A DNA stretch of 64,000 bases from Brachybacterium subflavum. Its GTDB lineage: Bacteria; Actinomycetota; Actinomycetes; Actinomycetales; Dermabacteraceae. Below the pieces are notes generated by a model. It was not told where the DNA came from and searched no databases. It saw only the letters and a program-made list of their open reading frames with translations. The stretch spans positions 408,098-472,097 of the forward strand of contig NZ_VIGP01000004.1 in assembly GCF_009299795.1 (NCBI RefSeq), read 5' to 3'. The position numbers and the translations under genes were made by a program. Positions 37,979 to 50,260 of this stretch are shown here, piece by piece (position 1 is the first letter of the stretch; each line of letters begins with the position of its first letter).

Positions 37979-38221
37979 TCAGCGCCGGTCGACATCGACG
38001 ATGTCCACCCGCACGTCGTCCTCGGAGATCGCTCCGGTGACGGTGCGCAGGGCGCGGGCCGTGCGGCCCGAGCGGCCGATCACGCGCCCCAGGTCCTCGG
38101 GGCTGACGCGCACCTCGAGGAGCGGGCCGCGCCGGGTGTCCTTCTCGGTGACGCGGACGTCGTCGGGGCTGTCGACGATGCCGCGGACCAGGTGGTCGAG
38201 AGCCTCAGCGCGCGCGCTCAT
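37979..38221 (-). CDS. khpA: KH-domain RNA-binding protein KhpA
   Basis: Small RNA-binding protein (80 aa). The single KH domain has PEDLGRVIGRSGRTARALRT, the GxxG loop and helices expected of KhpA/YlqC. In Gram-positives it partners KhpB/Jag and influences cell division and sRNA function. It starts 1 nt after the rpsP stop, and the gene pair is transcribed together. Confidence 0.94.
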   Translation of the reverse strand: MSARAEALDHLVRGIVDSPDDVRVTEKDTRRGPLLEVRVSPEDLGRVIGRSGRTARALRTVTGAISEDDVRVDIVDVDRR

Positions 38222-38222
38222 C

Positions 38223-38723
38223 TCAGGCCTCGTCGGACTTCGCGTCGTCGGCGGCGGCGTCGGCCTCGGCGGTGGTCTCCCCCTCGGCGGGAGCCTCCTC
38301 GGAGCCGGGCTCGACGTCCTGGCCCTCGGGCTGCTCGGCCGCGTCCGCGTCCTTGGCCTTCTTCGCGCCCTCGCGGGACGCGGCGGCGGCCTTGTCGGCC
38401 TCGGCGATGAGGTCCTCGGCGGACTGCTTGGACCCGGCGCCCTGCAGGGAGCCGGCGGCGTCGCCCTCGCCGGTGAACTTCTGCCAGTCGCCGGTGACCT
38501 TGAGGATCGCGGCGACCTGCTCGGTGGGCTGCGCGCCCACGCCGAGCCAGTACTGCGCACGCTCGGACTGGACCTCGATGAACGAGGGCTGCTCGGTGGG
38601 GTGGTACTTGCCGATCTCCTCGATCACGGCGCCGTCGCGCTTCTTGCGCGAGTCGGCCACGACGATGCGGTAGAACGGTGCACGGATCTTGCCCATGCGC
38701 TTGAGACGGATCTTGACGGCCAC
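38223..38723 (-). CDS. rpsP: 30S ribosomal protein S16 with acidic C-terminal extension
   Basis: [20 protein letters not shown] and [20 protein letters not shown] are typical of S16. The conserved part ends near residue 85. A tail of about 80 residues rich in Ala, Glu, Asp and Lys follows, giving 166 aa, about twice the usual length. The GTG at 38723 is preceded by GAAGGAG. A probable promoter lies at 38853-38881. Confidence 0.96.
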   Translation of the reverse strand: MAVKIRLKRMGKIRAPFYRIVVADSRKKRDGAVIEEIGKYHPTEQPSFIEVQSERAQYWLGVGAQPTEQVAAILKVTGDWQKFTGEGDAAGSLQGAGSKQSAEDLIAEADKAAAASREGAKKAKDADAAEQPEGQDVEPGSEEAPAEGETTAEADAAADDAKSDEA

Positions 38724-38852
38724 GAGTGTGGACTCCTTCGGCGATGTTCGGGTGAGCCGCGCCGCAGCCTGTGGGGTCATGCGGGCGCTGACGCGTCTCG
38801 GGGTGTCGCGCGAAGACGGGTAGAGGGCCGGTCGGCGCGCATACAGGGGTCG

Positions 38853-38881
38853 ATTATGCCAGGCCCGACGGGCCCTCGCCA
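38853..38881 (-). promoter_or_regulatory. Candidate rpsP promoter
   Basis: TGGCGA (38876-38881) and CATAAT (38853-38858) on the minus strand, 17-bp spacer. The -10 is good, the -35 weak. It gives a leader of about 125 nt. Confidence 0.4.
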
Positions 38882-38887
38882 GGCGAG

Positions 38888-38911
38888 GGCGTGTGCCCCG
38901 AGGCACATGCC
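38888..38911 (-). terminator. Possible terminator after the Nramp gene
   Basis: A 10-bp stem with one G-T pair and a 4-nt loop, 13 nt past the stop of the Nramp gene. Moderate stability. Confidence 0.45.
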
Positions 38912-38923
38912 CCCTCCCCGGCC

Positions 38924-40297
38924 TCACGCCCCGGCGATCGCGCCCACCAGTTGATTGCCGCCGAGCGCGATGAACACGATGGCGACGATCCCCAGGATCG
39001 CGTTGAGCACCCAGCCGTTGCGCCAGCGCTCGGGCATGTGGCGGGAGTTCATGAGCACCAGCAGCGTGATCGCGAGGAAGGGCATGAACAGCGACCCCAG
39101 CACGCCGTAGGCCACGATCACCTGCACGGGCTTGCCGAGCAGCAGCAGGAGCATCGGCGGGAACGTCAGCCAGAGGATGAAGAAGCGGTAGTAGGTGCCG
39201 CCGATCCTGCGCTTGGGGTGGTCCTCGGGGAGCTTGCGGGCGCTGCCCCAGAAGTCGGCGAACATGATGGAGACGCCGTTCCACACGCCCAGCACGGAGG
39301 AGAACGACGAGGCCCAGAAGCCCAGGAGGAAGATCCAGCTCATCGCGGTGCCGTAGCGGGAGGCGAGCACGTCCGCGAGGTCGAGCAGCCCGCGGTCCTC
39401 CTCGCCGATCGCGATGCCGCTGGAGTACAGCAGCTCGGCGCCGACGACGAGCATCGCGACCACGAAGATGCCGGAGATGACGTAGGCCATCGCGTTGTCG
39501 ATCCGCATCACGCGCATCCAGCGCGGGGTGGACCAGCCCTTCTCGGTGAGCCAGTAGCCGTAGGCGGCGAGCGTGATGGTGCCGCCCACGCCGCCCGCGA
39601 TGCTGAGGGTGTACCAGAGGCCGCCCTCGGGGATCCGCGGGACCAGGCCTCCCAGGATGTCCGGGATGTTCGGCAGGGTGACGACGGCCGCGCCGACGAC
39701 GGTCACGAACATGATGCCGACCAGCACCGCGACGACCTTCTCGAGGGCGTGGTAGCGGCCGAGCCACACGAGCGCCGCGCCGACCAGGCCGGAGAAGGCC
39801 GCGTAGACGGCCAGGGGCATGTGGGCGAACAGGCCGATGTCCCCGATCACGGGCAGCTGCGGGACGAGCGCGGCGATCGGCAGCGCGGAGGCGCTCATCG
39901 CCGTCGCCCCGTACACGAAGCCCCAGACCATGATGTAGGGCCCGAAGTACCAGGAGGTCCAGCGGCCCACGCGCCGCCAGCCCTCGAAGATGGAGTGCCC
40001 GGTGGCCAGCGTCCAGCGGCCCGCGCCCTCGACGAGGAAGATCTTGATGACGACGCCGGCGACCGCGGCCCACAGCAGGGCGTAGCCGTAGCGGGAGCCG
40101 GCGACGAGGGTCGCCACGAGGTCGCCCGCGCCGATGCCGGTCGCGGCGACGACGAGGCCGGGTCCGATGATCCGCCAACGGGCGGGCCCGGAGGCCTCCG
40201 GGGCCGCGTCGACGGCGGTGGGCGTCCCCGACGTCGAGGGCGCGTCGGGGCGATCTGCGGGGCGTGGGGAGGGGTGCGCTGCGTCCTCGGAGTGCAT
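38924..40297 (-). CDS. Divergent Nramp-family transporter
   Basis: Membrane transporter of about 457 aa with 11 or so hydrophobic helices and the Nramp fold landmarks [12 protein letters not shown] and [12 protein letters not shown] in helix 1. Canonical metal-binding motifs are missing. The helix-1 DPGN is replaced by GAGD at residues 56-59, and the helix-6 MPH segment by a LAAYGYW-type sequence. Classical Mn/Fe transport is therefore doubtful. Related non-canonical clades transport magnesium or have other substrates, but I cannot choose among these. The ATG is preceded after 6 nt by TAGCGT, so it is likely leaderless and singly transcribed. Confidence 0.85.
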   Translation of the reverse strand: MHSEDAAHPSPRPADRPDAPSTSGTPTAVDAAPEASGPARWRIIGPGLVVAATGIGAGDLVATLVAGSRYGYALLWAAVAGVVIKIFLVEGAGRWTLATGHSIFEGWRRVGRWTSWYFGPYIMVWGFVYGATAMSASALPIAALVPQLPVIGDIGLFAHMPLAVYAAFSGLVGAALVWLGRYHALEKVVAVLVGIMFVTVVGAAVVTLPNIPDILGGLVPRIPEGGLWYTLSIAGGVGGTITLAAYGYWLTEKGWSTPRWMRVMRIDNAMAYVISGIFVVAMLVVGAELLYSSGIAIGEEDRGLLDLADVLASRYGTAMSWIFLLGFWASSFSSVLGVWNGVSIMFADFWGSARKLPEDHPKRRIGGTYYRFFILWLTFPPMLLLLLGKPVQVIVAYGVLGSLFMPFLAITLLVLMNSRHMPERWRNGWVLNAILGIVAIVFIALGGNQLVGAIAGA

Positions 40298-40303
40298 GCG
40301 CCG

Positions 40304-40309
40304 ACGCTA
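40304..40309 (-). promoter_or_regulatory. -10 hexamer for a leaderless start at 40297
   Basis: TAGCGT on the minus strand, 6 nt before the ATG of the Nramp gene, with no Shine-Dalgarno between. Confidence 0.55.
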
Positions 40310-40362
40310 CAGGGCCGTGGCCGCCGTCCGCGCGCAGCGGCGCGCCGCCCGTCGGGCGGGCG

Positions 40363-40869
40363 TCAGATCTCCGCGGGCGCGGCCTGCTCGGACCGCGCCG
40401 CGAGCTCGACGACCTTCATCATCCCGGCGTGCAGCGCCTGCACCTCGGCCTCGTCCATGCCCAGGCGCTCCCGCATGATGCCGGGGACGGCCTTCGCGCG
40501 CTCGCGCAGGACGCGGCCGCTGTCGGTGAGCACGATCGCGAGTGAGCGCTCGTCCTCCGAGGCGCGGGTCCGCTCGAGGTAGCCGGTGGCCTCGAGCCTC
40601 TTCACCAGGGGCGACAGGGTTCCGGGGTCCAGCGCGAGCCGGGAGCTCAGCTCCTTCAGGGAGAGCGGGGACTCCTGCCACAGGGCGAGCATGACCAGGT
40701 ACTGCGGATGCGTCAGTCGCAGGGGTTCGAGCACGGGCCGGTACGCCGCGACGATCCCGCGGGACGCGCGCGTGATGGCGAAGCACACCTGGCTCTCCAG
40801 CGCGAGGGGGTCGATGTCCTCGCGCGCACTCTCGCACTCCGCTCCCGCGTCCGCTCGGGTCCTGCTCAC
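40363..40869 (-). CDS. OhrR-type MarR family regulator
   Basis: Winged-helix repressor (168 aa). The N-terminal segment [20 protein letters not shown] carries a Cys at residue 29 in the position of the peroxide-sensing Cys of OhrR. The wing and recognition helices are [28 protein letters not shown] and [21 protein letters not shown]. This suggests an organic-peroxide or redox sensor. No ohr peroxidase gene is next to it. It overlaps the preceding small gene by 4 nt (ATGA), and a pair of overlapping palindromes lies upstream of the two-gene unit, fitting autoregulation. Confidence 0.88.
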   Translation of the reverse strand: MSRTRADAGAECESAREDIDPLALESQVCFAITRASRGIVAAYRPVLEPLRLTHPQYLVMLALWQESPLSLKELSSRLALDPGTLSPLVKRLEATGYLERTRASEDERSLAIVLTDSGRVLRERAKAVPGIMRERLGMDEAEVQALHAGMMKVVELAARSEQAAPAEI

Positions 40870-41093
40870 GCCGAGGTTCCCTCCTGCTGGTCCGTCCGCT
40901 CATCCGTCCGCCTGCTCTCGCGCCACTGCCGATGCAGGTCGCGTCGGCGCAGGTACTCGCGCTTGCGCCGGGCGCGGGGGTCGATGGCCGCGTCGAGCGT
41001 GGCCGGCCCCATGATGTGCAGCAGGATATAGCTCGTCCGGAACCCGGTGCGGTACAGCCAGGAGAAGGAGTCGGTGCCGCGAGGCCTGTCCAT
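40866..41093 (-). CDS. Small basic protein coupled to the OhrR-type regulator
   Basis: I do not recognise this 75-residue protein. It has a hydrophobic stretch (TSYILLHIMG) followed by a highly charged Arg-rich helix (RARRKREYLRRRDLHRQW) and a polar tail. GGAGG lies a few nt before the ATG at 41093, which is a strong ribosome-binding site. It overlaps the regulator by 4 nt and is the first gene of the unit behind the operator at 41122-41153. It could be a small membrane-associated or RNA/DNA-binding protein. Confidence 0.62.
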   Translation of the reverse strand: MDRPRGTDSFSWLYRTGFRTSYILLHIMGPATLDAAIDPRARRKREYLRRRDLHRQWRESRRTDERTDQQEGTSA

Positions 41094-41121
41094 GTGCCCT
41101 CCGTTGACGTCAGCGCCTTGC

Positions 41122-41153
41122 GCACCAATGCTTGGTGCACCAATTCATTGTGC
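41122..41153. promoter_or_regulatory. Paired overlapping palindromic operator for a MarR-type regulator
   Basis: Two inverted repeats share a half-site: GCACCAA-TGC-TTGGTGC (41122-41138, perfect) and GCACCAA-TTC-ATTGTGC (41137-41153, imperfect). Their centres are 15 bp apart, and the junction TTGGTGCACCAA is itself a perfect 12-bp palindrome. It lies 29 nt upstream of the small gene's ATG, on the promoter side of the ohrR-like unit. Palindromes of this size fit MarR dimers; the paired arrangement suggests two dimers. Binding is inferred. Confidence 0.7.
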
Positions 41154-41237
41154 GACGCGGGGCGGCCTTCGGCCAGTCCTGCGCCGCGAGGGCGACGGGC
41201 ATCACGGCGGCCGCCCGTCGGATGGGGCGCGCCGGGC

Positions 41238-41861
41238 TCAGATCACGCGCAGCCGCTCGACGATGCCGCGGAGGAAGCCGTCCACGTCCGCGCTGCGATA
41301 TCCCTCGCGCAGGCGGCCGACGGCGACGGGCTGTCCGGACAGGAGCACCTGCAGGGCGGCGTCCGCGCGGTCGTGCTCGTCGCCCTCGGCCGTGAGCGCC
41401 TCGAAGGCCCGGTCCAGGAGCTGGTCGATCCCGTCCATGTCGTAGCGGTCGCCGCGGCGCGCCGCGGCGAAGCGCGAGCCCTGCAGCTCGGCCGCGATCG
41501 CGCCCGTCGCGGAGTCCTCGGCGATCCGGGCGCTCGCCCCCTGCGTCCGCGCCACCACGGCGGCGACGGCGGGAGCGGCCCGGGAGTCCAGGAAGTCGTC
41601 GACGTCGTCCATCGCGTAGCGGACGCCGGACATGCGCGGGGTGAAGCGCACGTCGGCGATCCCGCCGAGCAGCTCGAGGTCGCGCCGACGCCCGGACGAG
41701 CCGACCTCCCGCGCGAGGCGGTCGAGGTACTGGTCGACCTCCTCGCAGTCGTAGCCGGACCCGAAGGCCTTGACCCGCGCGAAGCGCGCCCCGGTGAGCA
41801 GCGCGACGACGTCGGCGTCGCAGGAGGCGGCGTCGGAGGAGCCGGAGGGGTCGACGGTCAT
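41238..41861 (-). CDS. Four-repeat DivIVA-motif protein
   Basis: A 207-residue protein built from four degenerate DivIVA-type motifs at residues 26-49 (FGSGYDCEEVDQYLDRL), 71-93 (SGVRYAMDDVDDFLDS), 129-152 (GDRYDMDGIDQLLDRA) and 178-203 (EGYRSADVDGFLRGI). It has no long coiled coil and no membrane segment. By analogy it may bind curved membrane or scaffold others at the septum or pole, but its function is unknown. The start at 41861 has GGGAGAA upstream. It lies between the OhrR unit and an amidohydrolase with no obvious partner. Confidence 0.78.
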   Translation of the reverse strand: MTVDPSGSSDAASCDADVVALLTGARFARVKAFGSGYDCEEVDQYLDRLAREVGSSGRRRDLELLGGIADVRFTPRMSGVRYAMDDVDDFLDSRAAPAVAAVVARTQGASARIAEDSATGAIAAELQGSRFAAARRGDRYDMDGIDQLLDRAFEALTAEGDEHDRADAALQVLLSGQPVAVGRLREGYRSADVDGFLRGIVERLRVI

Positions 41862-41900
41862 AGGGTTCTCCCGGTGAGGTGCGAGACGGGTGGAGAGAGG

Positions 41901-41932
41901 GAAGGACGGAAGGACGGAAGGACAGAAGGACG
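41901..41932 (+). repeat. Tandem octamer repeat (4 copies)
   Basis: Four head-to-tail copies of GAAGGACG (third copy ends in A) in the gap between the DivIVA-motif gene and the amidohydrolase. It is in the leader region of the minus-strand gene at 41861. It may be variable by slippage. Confidence 0.85.
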
Positions 41933-41951
41933 GCGGAGGGTGCCTCCCCCG

Positions 41952-43148
41952 TCAGCGGATGATCGCGCCGCCGAGCACGATGCGCGCGGGACCCCGCAGC
42001 GCGCGGTGGTCGCGGCGGGGATCCTCGGGCACCACGAGGAGATCGGCAGGGGCGCCGTCCTCGAGGCCGGGCGCGCCGAGGAACGCGCGCGGCCCCCAGG
42101 AGGCGGCCTGGAGGATCGCGAGCGGATCGAGCCCGCAGGCGGCGAGCTCGTCGAGCTCGTCGTGGATGATGCCGTGGCCCAGCACTCCCCCGGCGTCCGT
42201 GCCGGTGAGCAGCTGGACGCCGGCGTCGTGGGCGTCGCGGGTGCGCTCGAACCGGCGTGCGCGCAGGCGCCGCATGTGCGCCGCGTAGTCGGGGAACTTG
42301 CGCTCGCCCTGGCTCGCGTAGGTCTCGAACTCGTCGACGTTCACGAGCGTGGTCACCACGGGCACGCCCGCCTCGGCGGCGCGGGCGATGGTGTCGCCCG
42401 TGAGACCGGTCGCGTGCTCCAGGCAGTCGAATCCGGCGTCGAGGGCCAGAGGGAGGGTCTCCTCGTCGAAGGTGTGGGTGGTGATGCGGGCGCCGTGGGC
42501 GTGCGCGGCCTCGGCGGCGGCCCGGAACTCGTCGGCCGACCAGGTCGGCGTGAGGTCCCCGGCCTGCCGGTCGATCCAGTCGCCGACGAGCTTCACCCAG
42601 CCGTCGCCGCGCTCGGCCTCCGCCGCGACGGTCGCGGGCAGGTCCTCGGGGTCGACCTCGTGCGCGTACCCCTTGAGGTAGCGCCGGGTGCGGGCGACGT
42701 GCCGTCCGGCCCGGACGATGCGGGGCAGATCGGCCTCGCGCTGCAGGGGCGCGGTGTCGGTGATGGAGCCGGCGTCGCGGATGAGCAGCACGCCGGTGTC
42801 GCGGTCGACGCGGGCCTGGGCGCGCGCGCCCTCGAGCCCCGTCGCCGTGCCCTCGTCGCTGATGCCCACGTGGCAGTGGAGATCCGCGAGACCGGGCAGC
42901 ACGAAGCCGTCGATCTGCTCGATCCCGGTCCCGGCGGGGAGGTCCGGCTTCTCGTGGTGGATGCGGCCGCCCGCCACCCAGGCCTCTGCGACCTCCTGCT
43001 CGGGCCCGAGCAGGATCGGGCCGGTCAGGTGCAGGACAGGTGAGCCCGTCGCCTCGGCGCGGTCGTAGGCGGGGCCGTCGGCGGCGGGCCGTCGGCCAGC
43101 GGCGAAGGACTCGCGGGCGGCGCGGACGGAAGGGGCATCGGTGCGCAT
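41952..43148 (-). CDS. Metal-dependent amidohydrolase
   Basis: TIM-barrel hydrolase of the imidazolonepropionase/prolidase-like group (398 aa). Metal ligands visible are HxH in PGLADLHCHVG, a Lys in GWVKLVGDWID, His residues in RITTHTFDEE and CLEHATG, and Asp in LLTGTDAGG. No signal peptide is seen, so it acts in the cytoplasm. The substrate is not known. The ATG at 43148 follows TAGCCT by 6 nt, so it is probably leaderless. It is divergent from the SRPBCC gene. Confidence 0.88.
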   Translation of the reverse strand: MRTDAPSVRAARESFAAGRRPAADGPAYDRAEATGSPVLHLTGPILLGPEQEVAEAWVAGGRIHHEKPDLPAGTGIEQIDGFVLPGLADLHCHVGISDEGTATGLEGARAQARVDRDTGVLLIRDAGSITDTAPLQREADLPRIVRAGRHVARTRRYLKGYAHEVDPEDLPATVAAEAERGDGWVKLVGDWIDRQAGDLTPTWSADEFRAAAEAAHAHGARITTHTFDEETLPLALDAGFDCLEHATGLTGDTIARAAEAGVPVVTTLVNVDEFETYASQGERKFPDYAAHMRRLRARRFERTRDAHDAGVQLLTGTDAGGVLGHGIIHDELDELAACGLDPLAILQAASWGPRAFLGAPGLEDGAPADLLVVPEDPRRDHRALRGPARIVLGGAIIR

Positions 43149-43154
43149 GCCCCG

Positions 43155-43160
43155 AGGCTA
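43155..43160 (-). promoter_or_regulatory. -10 hexamer for a leaderless start at 43148
   Basis: TAGCCT on the minus strand, 6 nt before the ATG; no Shine-Dalgarno. Confidence 0.5.
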
Positions 43161-43261
43161 TCGAGCGGAGGGGCCCCGCGAGGGCGAGGGCTGTCGTTCG
43201 AGACCCCGGAGTGCTTCACTGGATGTGCCCTGCATCACTCGCCATCGTCGAAGGAGCACCC

Positions 43262-44215
43262 ATGGGCACCCATCCGACCTCCCGCTACCTGCTGGGGACG
43301 GCGGAGTCCCCCGAGCTGGTGCTGCTCCGCCGCGTCCCCGCCGCACCGGCGGCCGTGCGCGAGGCCCTCGCCGATCCCGAGCGGCGCGCGCGCTGGCTGG
43401 GCGACCTCGAGGGCGATCCGACCGCGGCGGGGGACGCCTTCGAGCTGAGACTGGGCGACGAGGCGTCCGACGCGGCCGTCGGTCGGCTCCTGCTGCTGGA
43501 CCCGGACCATCTGGCGGCCACCTGGTCCTGGCAGGGAGAGCGCGAGAGCGTCCTGCACGCGCGGGTGCGTCCCGGGAGCGGCGGCGGGGACAGCGAGGTC
43601 TGGGTGCGACACTCCCTCACCGAGCCCGATCACGTCGAGGGGTACGGCGGCGGGTGGGAGCAGATCCTCCAGGCTCTCGCCCGCGAGCTCGGCTGCGAGG
43701 CGGCCGAGGCGGAGGACGATGCGGCGATCGAGACCGCCGCCGCCGAGCGCTGGCACCTGATGACGCAGCGCCCCGCCGAGATCGAGCGCACGCTGCCCGC
43801 CTCCCCCGAGCGGGTGTGGGAGGCGCTCACCACGCGCGAGGGGCTCGCCTCCTGGTGGTGGCGCCACTGGGACGACGTCGAGATCGAGCTCGACGGCGAG
43901 CGCGGCGCGGTGCGGATCACCGCCCCGCGGATCGCCACGACCCTGGGCCTCGAGCGCCTGGTGGCCGAGCGCCCCGCCCGCCTCGCCGCGACATGGGCGT
44001 GGTCCGAGCCGAGCGCCACCGCGGCCGACGAGGCGATCGACCTCAGGCTCGAGCCCGAGGGCGGCGCGGAGCAGGGCGACGAGGCCCAGGGCGCCGCGAG
44101 CACCCGGCTGCGCGTGCGGCACACGGGACCGTGGGAGGAGGACTCCCTCCCCGAGAACTACCGGCAGGGATGGGAGTCCACCCTCGACCAGCTCGTCGAG
44201 GCCCTCCGGGACTGA
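43262..44215 (+). CDS. Tandem SRPBCC (AHSA1-like) domain protein
   Basis: A 317-residue protein with two ligand-binding SRPBCC/START-like domains, about residues 16-145 and 168-315. Each has a VWEALTTREGLASWW-type helix-strand start (first copy AVREALADPERRARWLGD). A WWWRHW aromatic run lies in the second. Such domains bind hydrophobic ligands or act as chaperone activators. The ligand is unknown. ATG 43262 has GAAGGAG 6 nt upstream. It is convergent with ffh, with a shared terminator-like hairpin between. Confidence 0.85.
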   Translation: MGTHPTSRYLLGTAESPELVLLRRVPAAPAAVREALADPERRARWLGDLEGDPTAAGDAFELRLGDEASDAAVGRLLLLDPDHLAATWSWQGERESVLHARVRPGSGGGDSEVWVRHSLTEPDHVEGYGGGWEQILQALARELGCEAAEAEDDAAIETAAAERWHLMTQRPAEIERTLPASPERVWEALTTREGLASWWWRHWDDVEIELDGERGAVRITAPRIATTLGLERLVAERPARLAATWAWSEPSATAADEAIDLRLEPEGGAEQGDEAQGAASTRLRVRHTGPWEEDSLPENYRQGWESTLDQLVEALRD

Positions 44216-44225
44216 GCGACCCGGG

Positions 44226-44262
44226 GCTGAGCGACCCGGCGCTGCCCGCCGCCGGGCTCAGC
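44226..44262. terminator. Bidirectional terminator between SRPBCC gene and ffh
   Basis: A 7-bp outer stem (GCTGAGC 44226-44232 with GCTCAGC 44256-44262), a 3-nt bulge, then 5 inner pairs. It lies between two convergent stops and overlaps the ffh stop. Confidence 0.55.
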
Positions 44263-45850
44263 GCCCGCGGCCGAAGAGCTTCTGCATCTCCGCGGGCAGC
44301 TGCGAGGGATCGATGTCCGAGAGGTCGGAGGCGCTGCCCGATCCGGCGCCCGGACCGAAGGCCGAGCCGGTGCTCTCGGGCTCCTCGGCGGCGCGGCGCG
44401 CGGCCTCGGCCTCCTCGCGGGCCGCCTTCGCCGGGTTCTTCGACTTCGACTTCTTGCCCTTCTTCGCCGGCGCCTGCATGCGGCCGCGGGACTTCTTGCC
44501 CCCGCCCATGCCGGGCATCCCCGGCATGCCGGGCATGCCTCCGCCGCCGCCGCGGCCCATCGAGCGCATGGCCTGCTGGGCGTTCTTGAAGTTCTCGAGC
44601 AGCTGGTTCACCTGCTGCACGGTCGAGCCGGACCCCTTGGCGATGCGGGAGCGGCGCGAGCCGTTGATGAGCTTGGGGTCGGAGCGCTCGGCGGGGGTCA
44701 TCGAGTGGATGATCGCCTCGATGCGGCCCAGCTGGCTGTCGTCGAAGCTGTCGAGCTGGTCGCGGAACTGCCCCATGTTCGGCATCATGCCGAGCATCTT
44801 CTTGAGACTTCCCATCTTCTTGACCTGCTGCATGAGGCCCAGGAAGTCGTCGAGGGTGAGGTCCTGGCCGCTCTGGAGCTTCTTCGCGGTCTTCTCGGCC
44901 TCGGCCTGGTCGAAGGTGCGCTCGGCCTGCTCGATGAGGGTGAGCACGTCGCCCATGTCGAGGATGCGCCCGGCCATGCGGTCGGGGTGGAAGCGCTCGA
45001 AGTCGCCCAGCTGCTCGCCGGTGGAGGCGAAGAGGATCGGGCGCTGGGTGACGCCCGTGATCGAGAGCGCGGCGCCGCCGCGGGCGTCGCCGTCGAGCTT
45101 GGACAGGACCACGCCGGTGAAGCCGACGCCGTCGCGGAACGCCTCGGCGACGCGCGCGGCGTCCTGGCCGATCATCGCGTCGACCACGAAGAGGGTGTCG
45201 TCGGGGTGCACGGCGTCGCGGATGTCGCGCGCCTGCTGCATCATCTCCTCGTCGACGCCCAGGCGGCCGGCGGTGTCGACGATGACGACGTCGTGCTGCT
45301 GGAACTGCGCGGTGGAGACGCCGTTGAGGGCGACCTGCACCGGGTCGCCCACGCCGTTGCCAGGCTCGGGGGCGAACACCGGGACGCCGGCGCGCTCGCC
45401 GACGATCTGCAGCTGGTTCACGGCGTTGGGACGCTGGAGGTCGGCCGCGACCAGCATCGGTGTGTGCCCCTGGTCCTTCATCCACTTCGAGAGCTTGCCC
45501 GCGAGAGTGGTCTTGCCGGCGCCCTGGAGGCCCGCGAGCATGATGACCGTGGGCGGGTTCTTCGCCCAGGTCAGCTCACCGGTGGCGCCGCCGAGGACGG
45601 ACACCAGCTCGTCGTTGACGATCTTGACGACCTGCTGGGCGGGGTTCAGGGCCTTCGAGACCTCCTCGCCCAGGGCGCGCTCGCGCACCCTGCCGGTGAA
45701 GTCCCGGACGACCGGGACGGCGACATCGGCGTCGAGCAGCGCGCGGCGGATCTCGCGGATCGTCTTGTCGACGTCCGCCTCGCTCAGACGGCCATGGCCT
45801 CGCAGCCCCTTGAGGGACGCGGTGATGCGGTCGGAGAGGTTGTTGAACAC
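44258..45850 (-). CDS. ffh: Signal recognition particle GTPase Ffh
   Basis: Targets nascent membrane proteins with FtsY. The N-terminal helical bundle and G domain show GLQGAGKTTLAGKLSKWM, DTAGRLGVDEEM and VLSKLDGDARGGAALS. The M domain has the Met-rich MQQVKKMGSLKKMLGMMP. The C-terminus has Gly/Met/Pro-rich and Lys-rich stretches, giving 530 aa, slightly long. The amtB-glnB-glnD genes separate it from ftsY. Confidence 0.97.
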   Translation of the reverse strand: MFNNLSDRITASLKGLRGHGRLSEADVDKTIREIRRALLDADVAVPVVRDFTGRVRERALGEEVSKALNPAQQVVKIVNDELVSVLGGATGELTWAKNPPTVIMLAGLQGAGKTTLAGKLSKWMKDQGHTPMLVAADLQRPNAVNQLQIVGERAGVPVFAPEPGNGVGDPVQVALNGVSTAQFQQHDVVIVDTAGRLGVDEEMMQQARDIRDAVHPDDTLFVVDAMIGQDAARVAEAFRDGVGFTGVVLSKLDGDARGGAALSITGVTQRPILFASTGEQLGDFERFHPDRMAGRILDMGDVLTLIEQAERTFDQAEAEKTAKKLQSGQDLTLDDFLGLMQQVKKMGSLKKMLGMMPNMGQFRDQLDSFDDSQLGRIEAIIHSMTPAERSDPKLINGSRRSRIAKGSGSTVQQVNQLLENFKNAQQAMRSMGRGGGGGMPGMPGMPGMGGGKKSRGRMQAPAKKGKKSKSKNPAKAAREEAEAARRAAEEPESTGSAFGPGAGSGSASDLSDIDPSQLPAEMQKLFGRGR

Positions 45851-45971
45851 GAAAGCGGCTTCCCCTTGCTCGGACGGACCGCCCCAGTGTAGTCAGGCGC
45901 CCGGAGCGGATCCTGGCCGGGAGGCCCCGGCGCGGCCCACCTCACCCTCAGAGCCCGGACGCGCGCGCCCC

Positions 45972-50075
<4,104 letters not shown>

Positions 50076-50184
50076 GTCGGTGTCCTGGCTCGGAGGGGCC
50101 GGGCCACGGGCCCGGCGCGACCCGGGAGGATCGTGGTCACATCGTGCGGCGAGAAGGTCGCCTGGCACCTCCCCAGAGCCCGCC

Positions 50185-50200
50185 GTGATCTTTTCGTGAC
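50185..50200 (-). promoter_or_regulatory. Candidate nitrogen-regulator site upstream of amtB
   Basis: On the minus strand GTCAC, 6 nt, ATCAC. The first half fits the GlnR a-site GTnAC and the spacing fits; the second half is a poor match to GAAAC. It lies about 110 nt before the amtB ATG. Confidence 0.25.
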
Positions 50201-50260
50201 CTCGGGTCCGGGGCGTGGACGGGGCTGGAGGGCAGGGAGCGGCCGCGGACCGGAGCGGGC

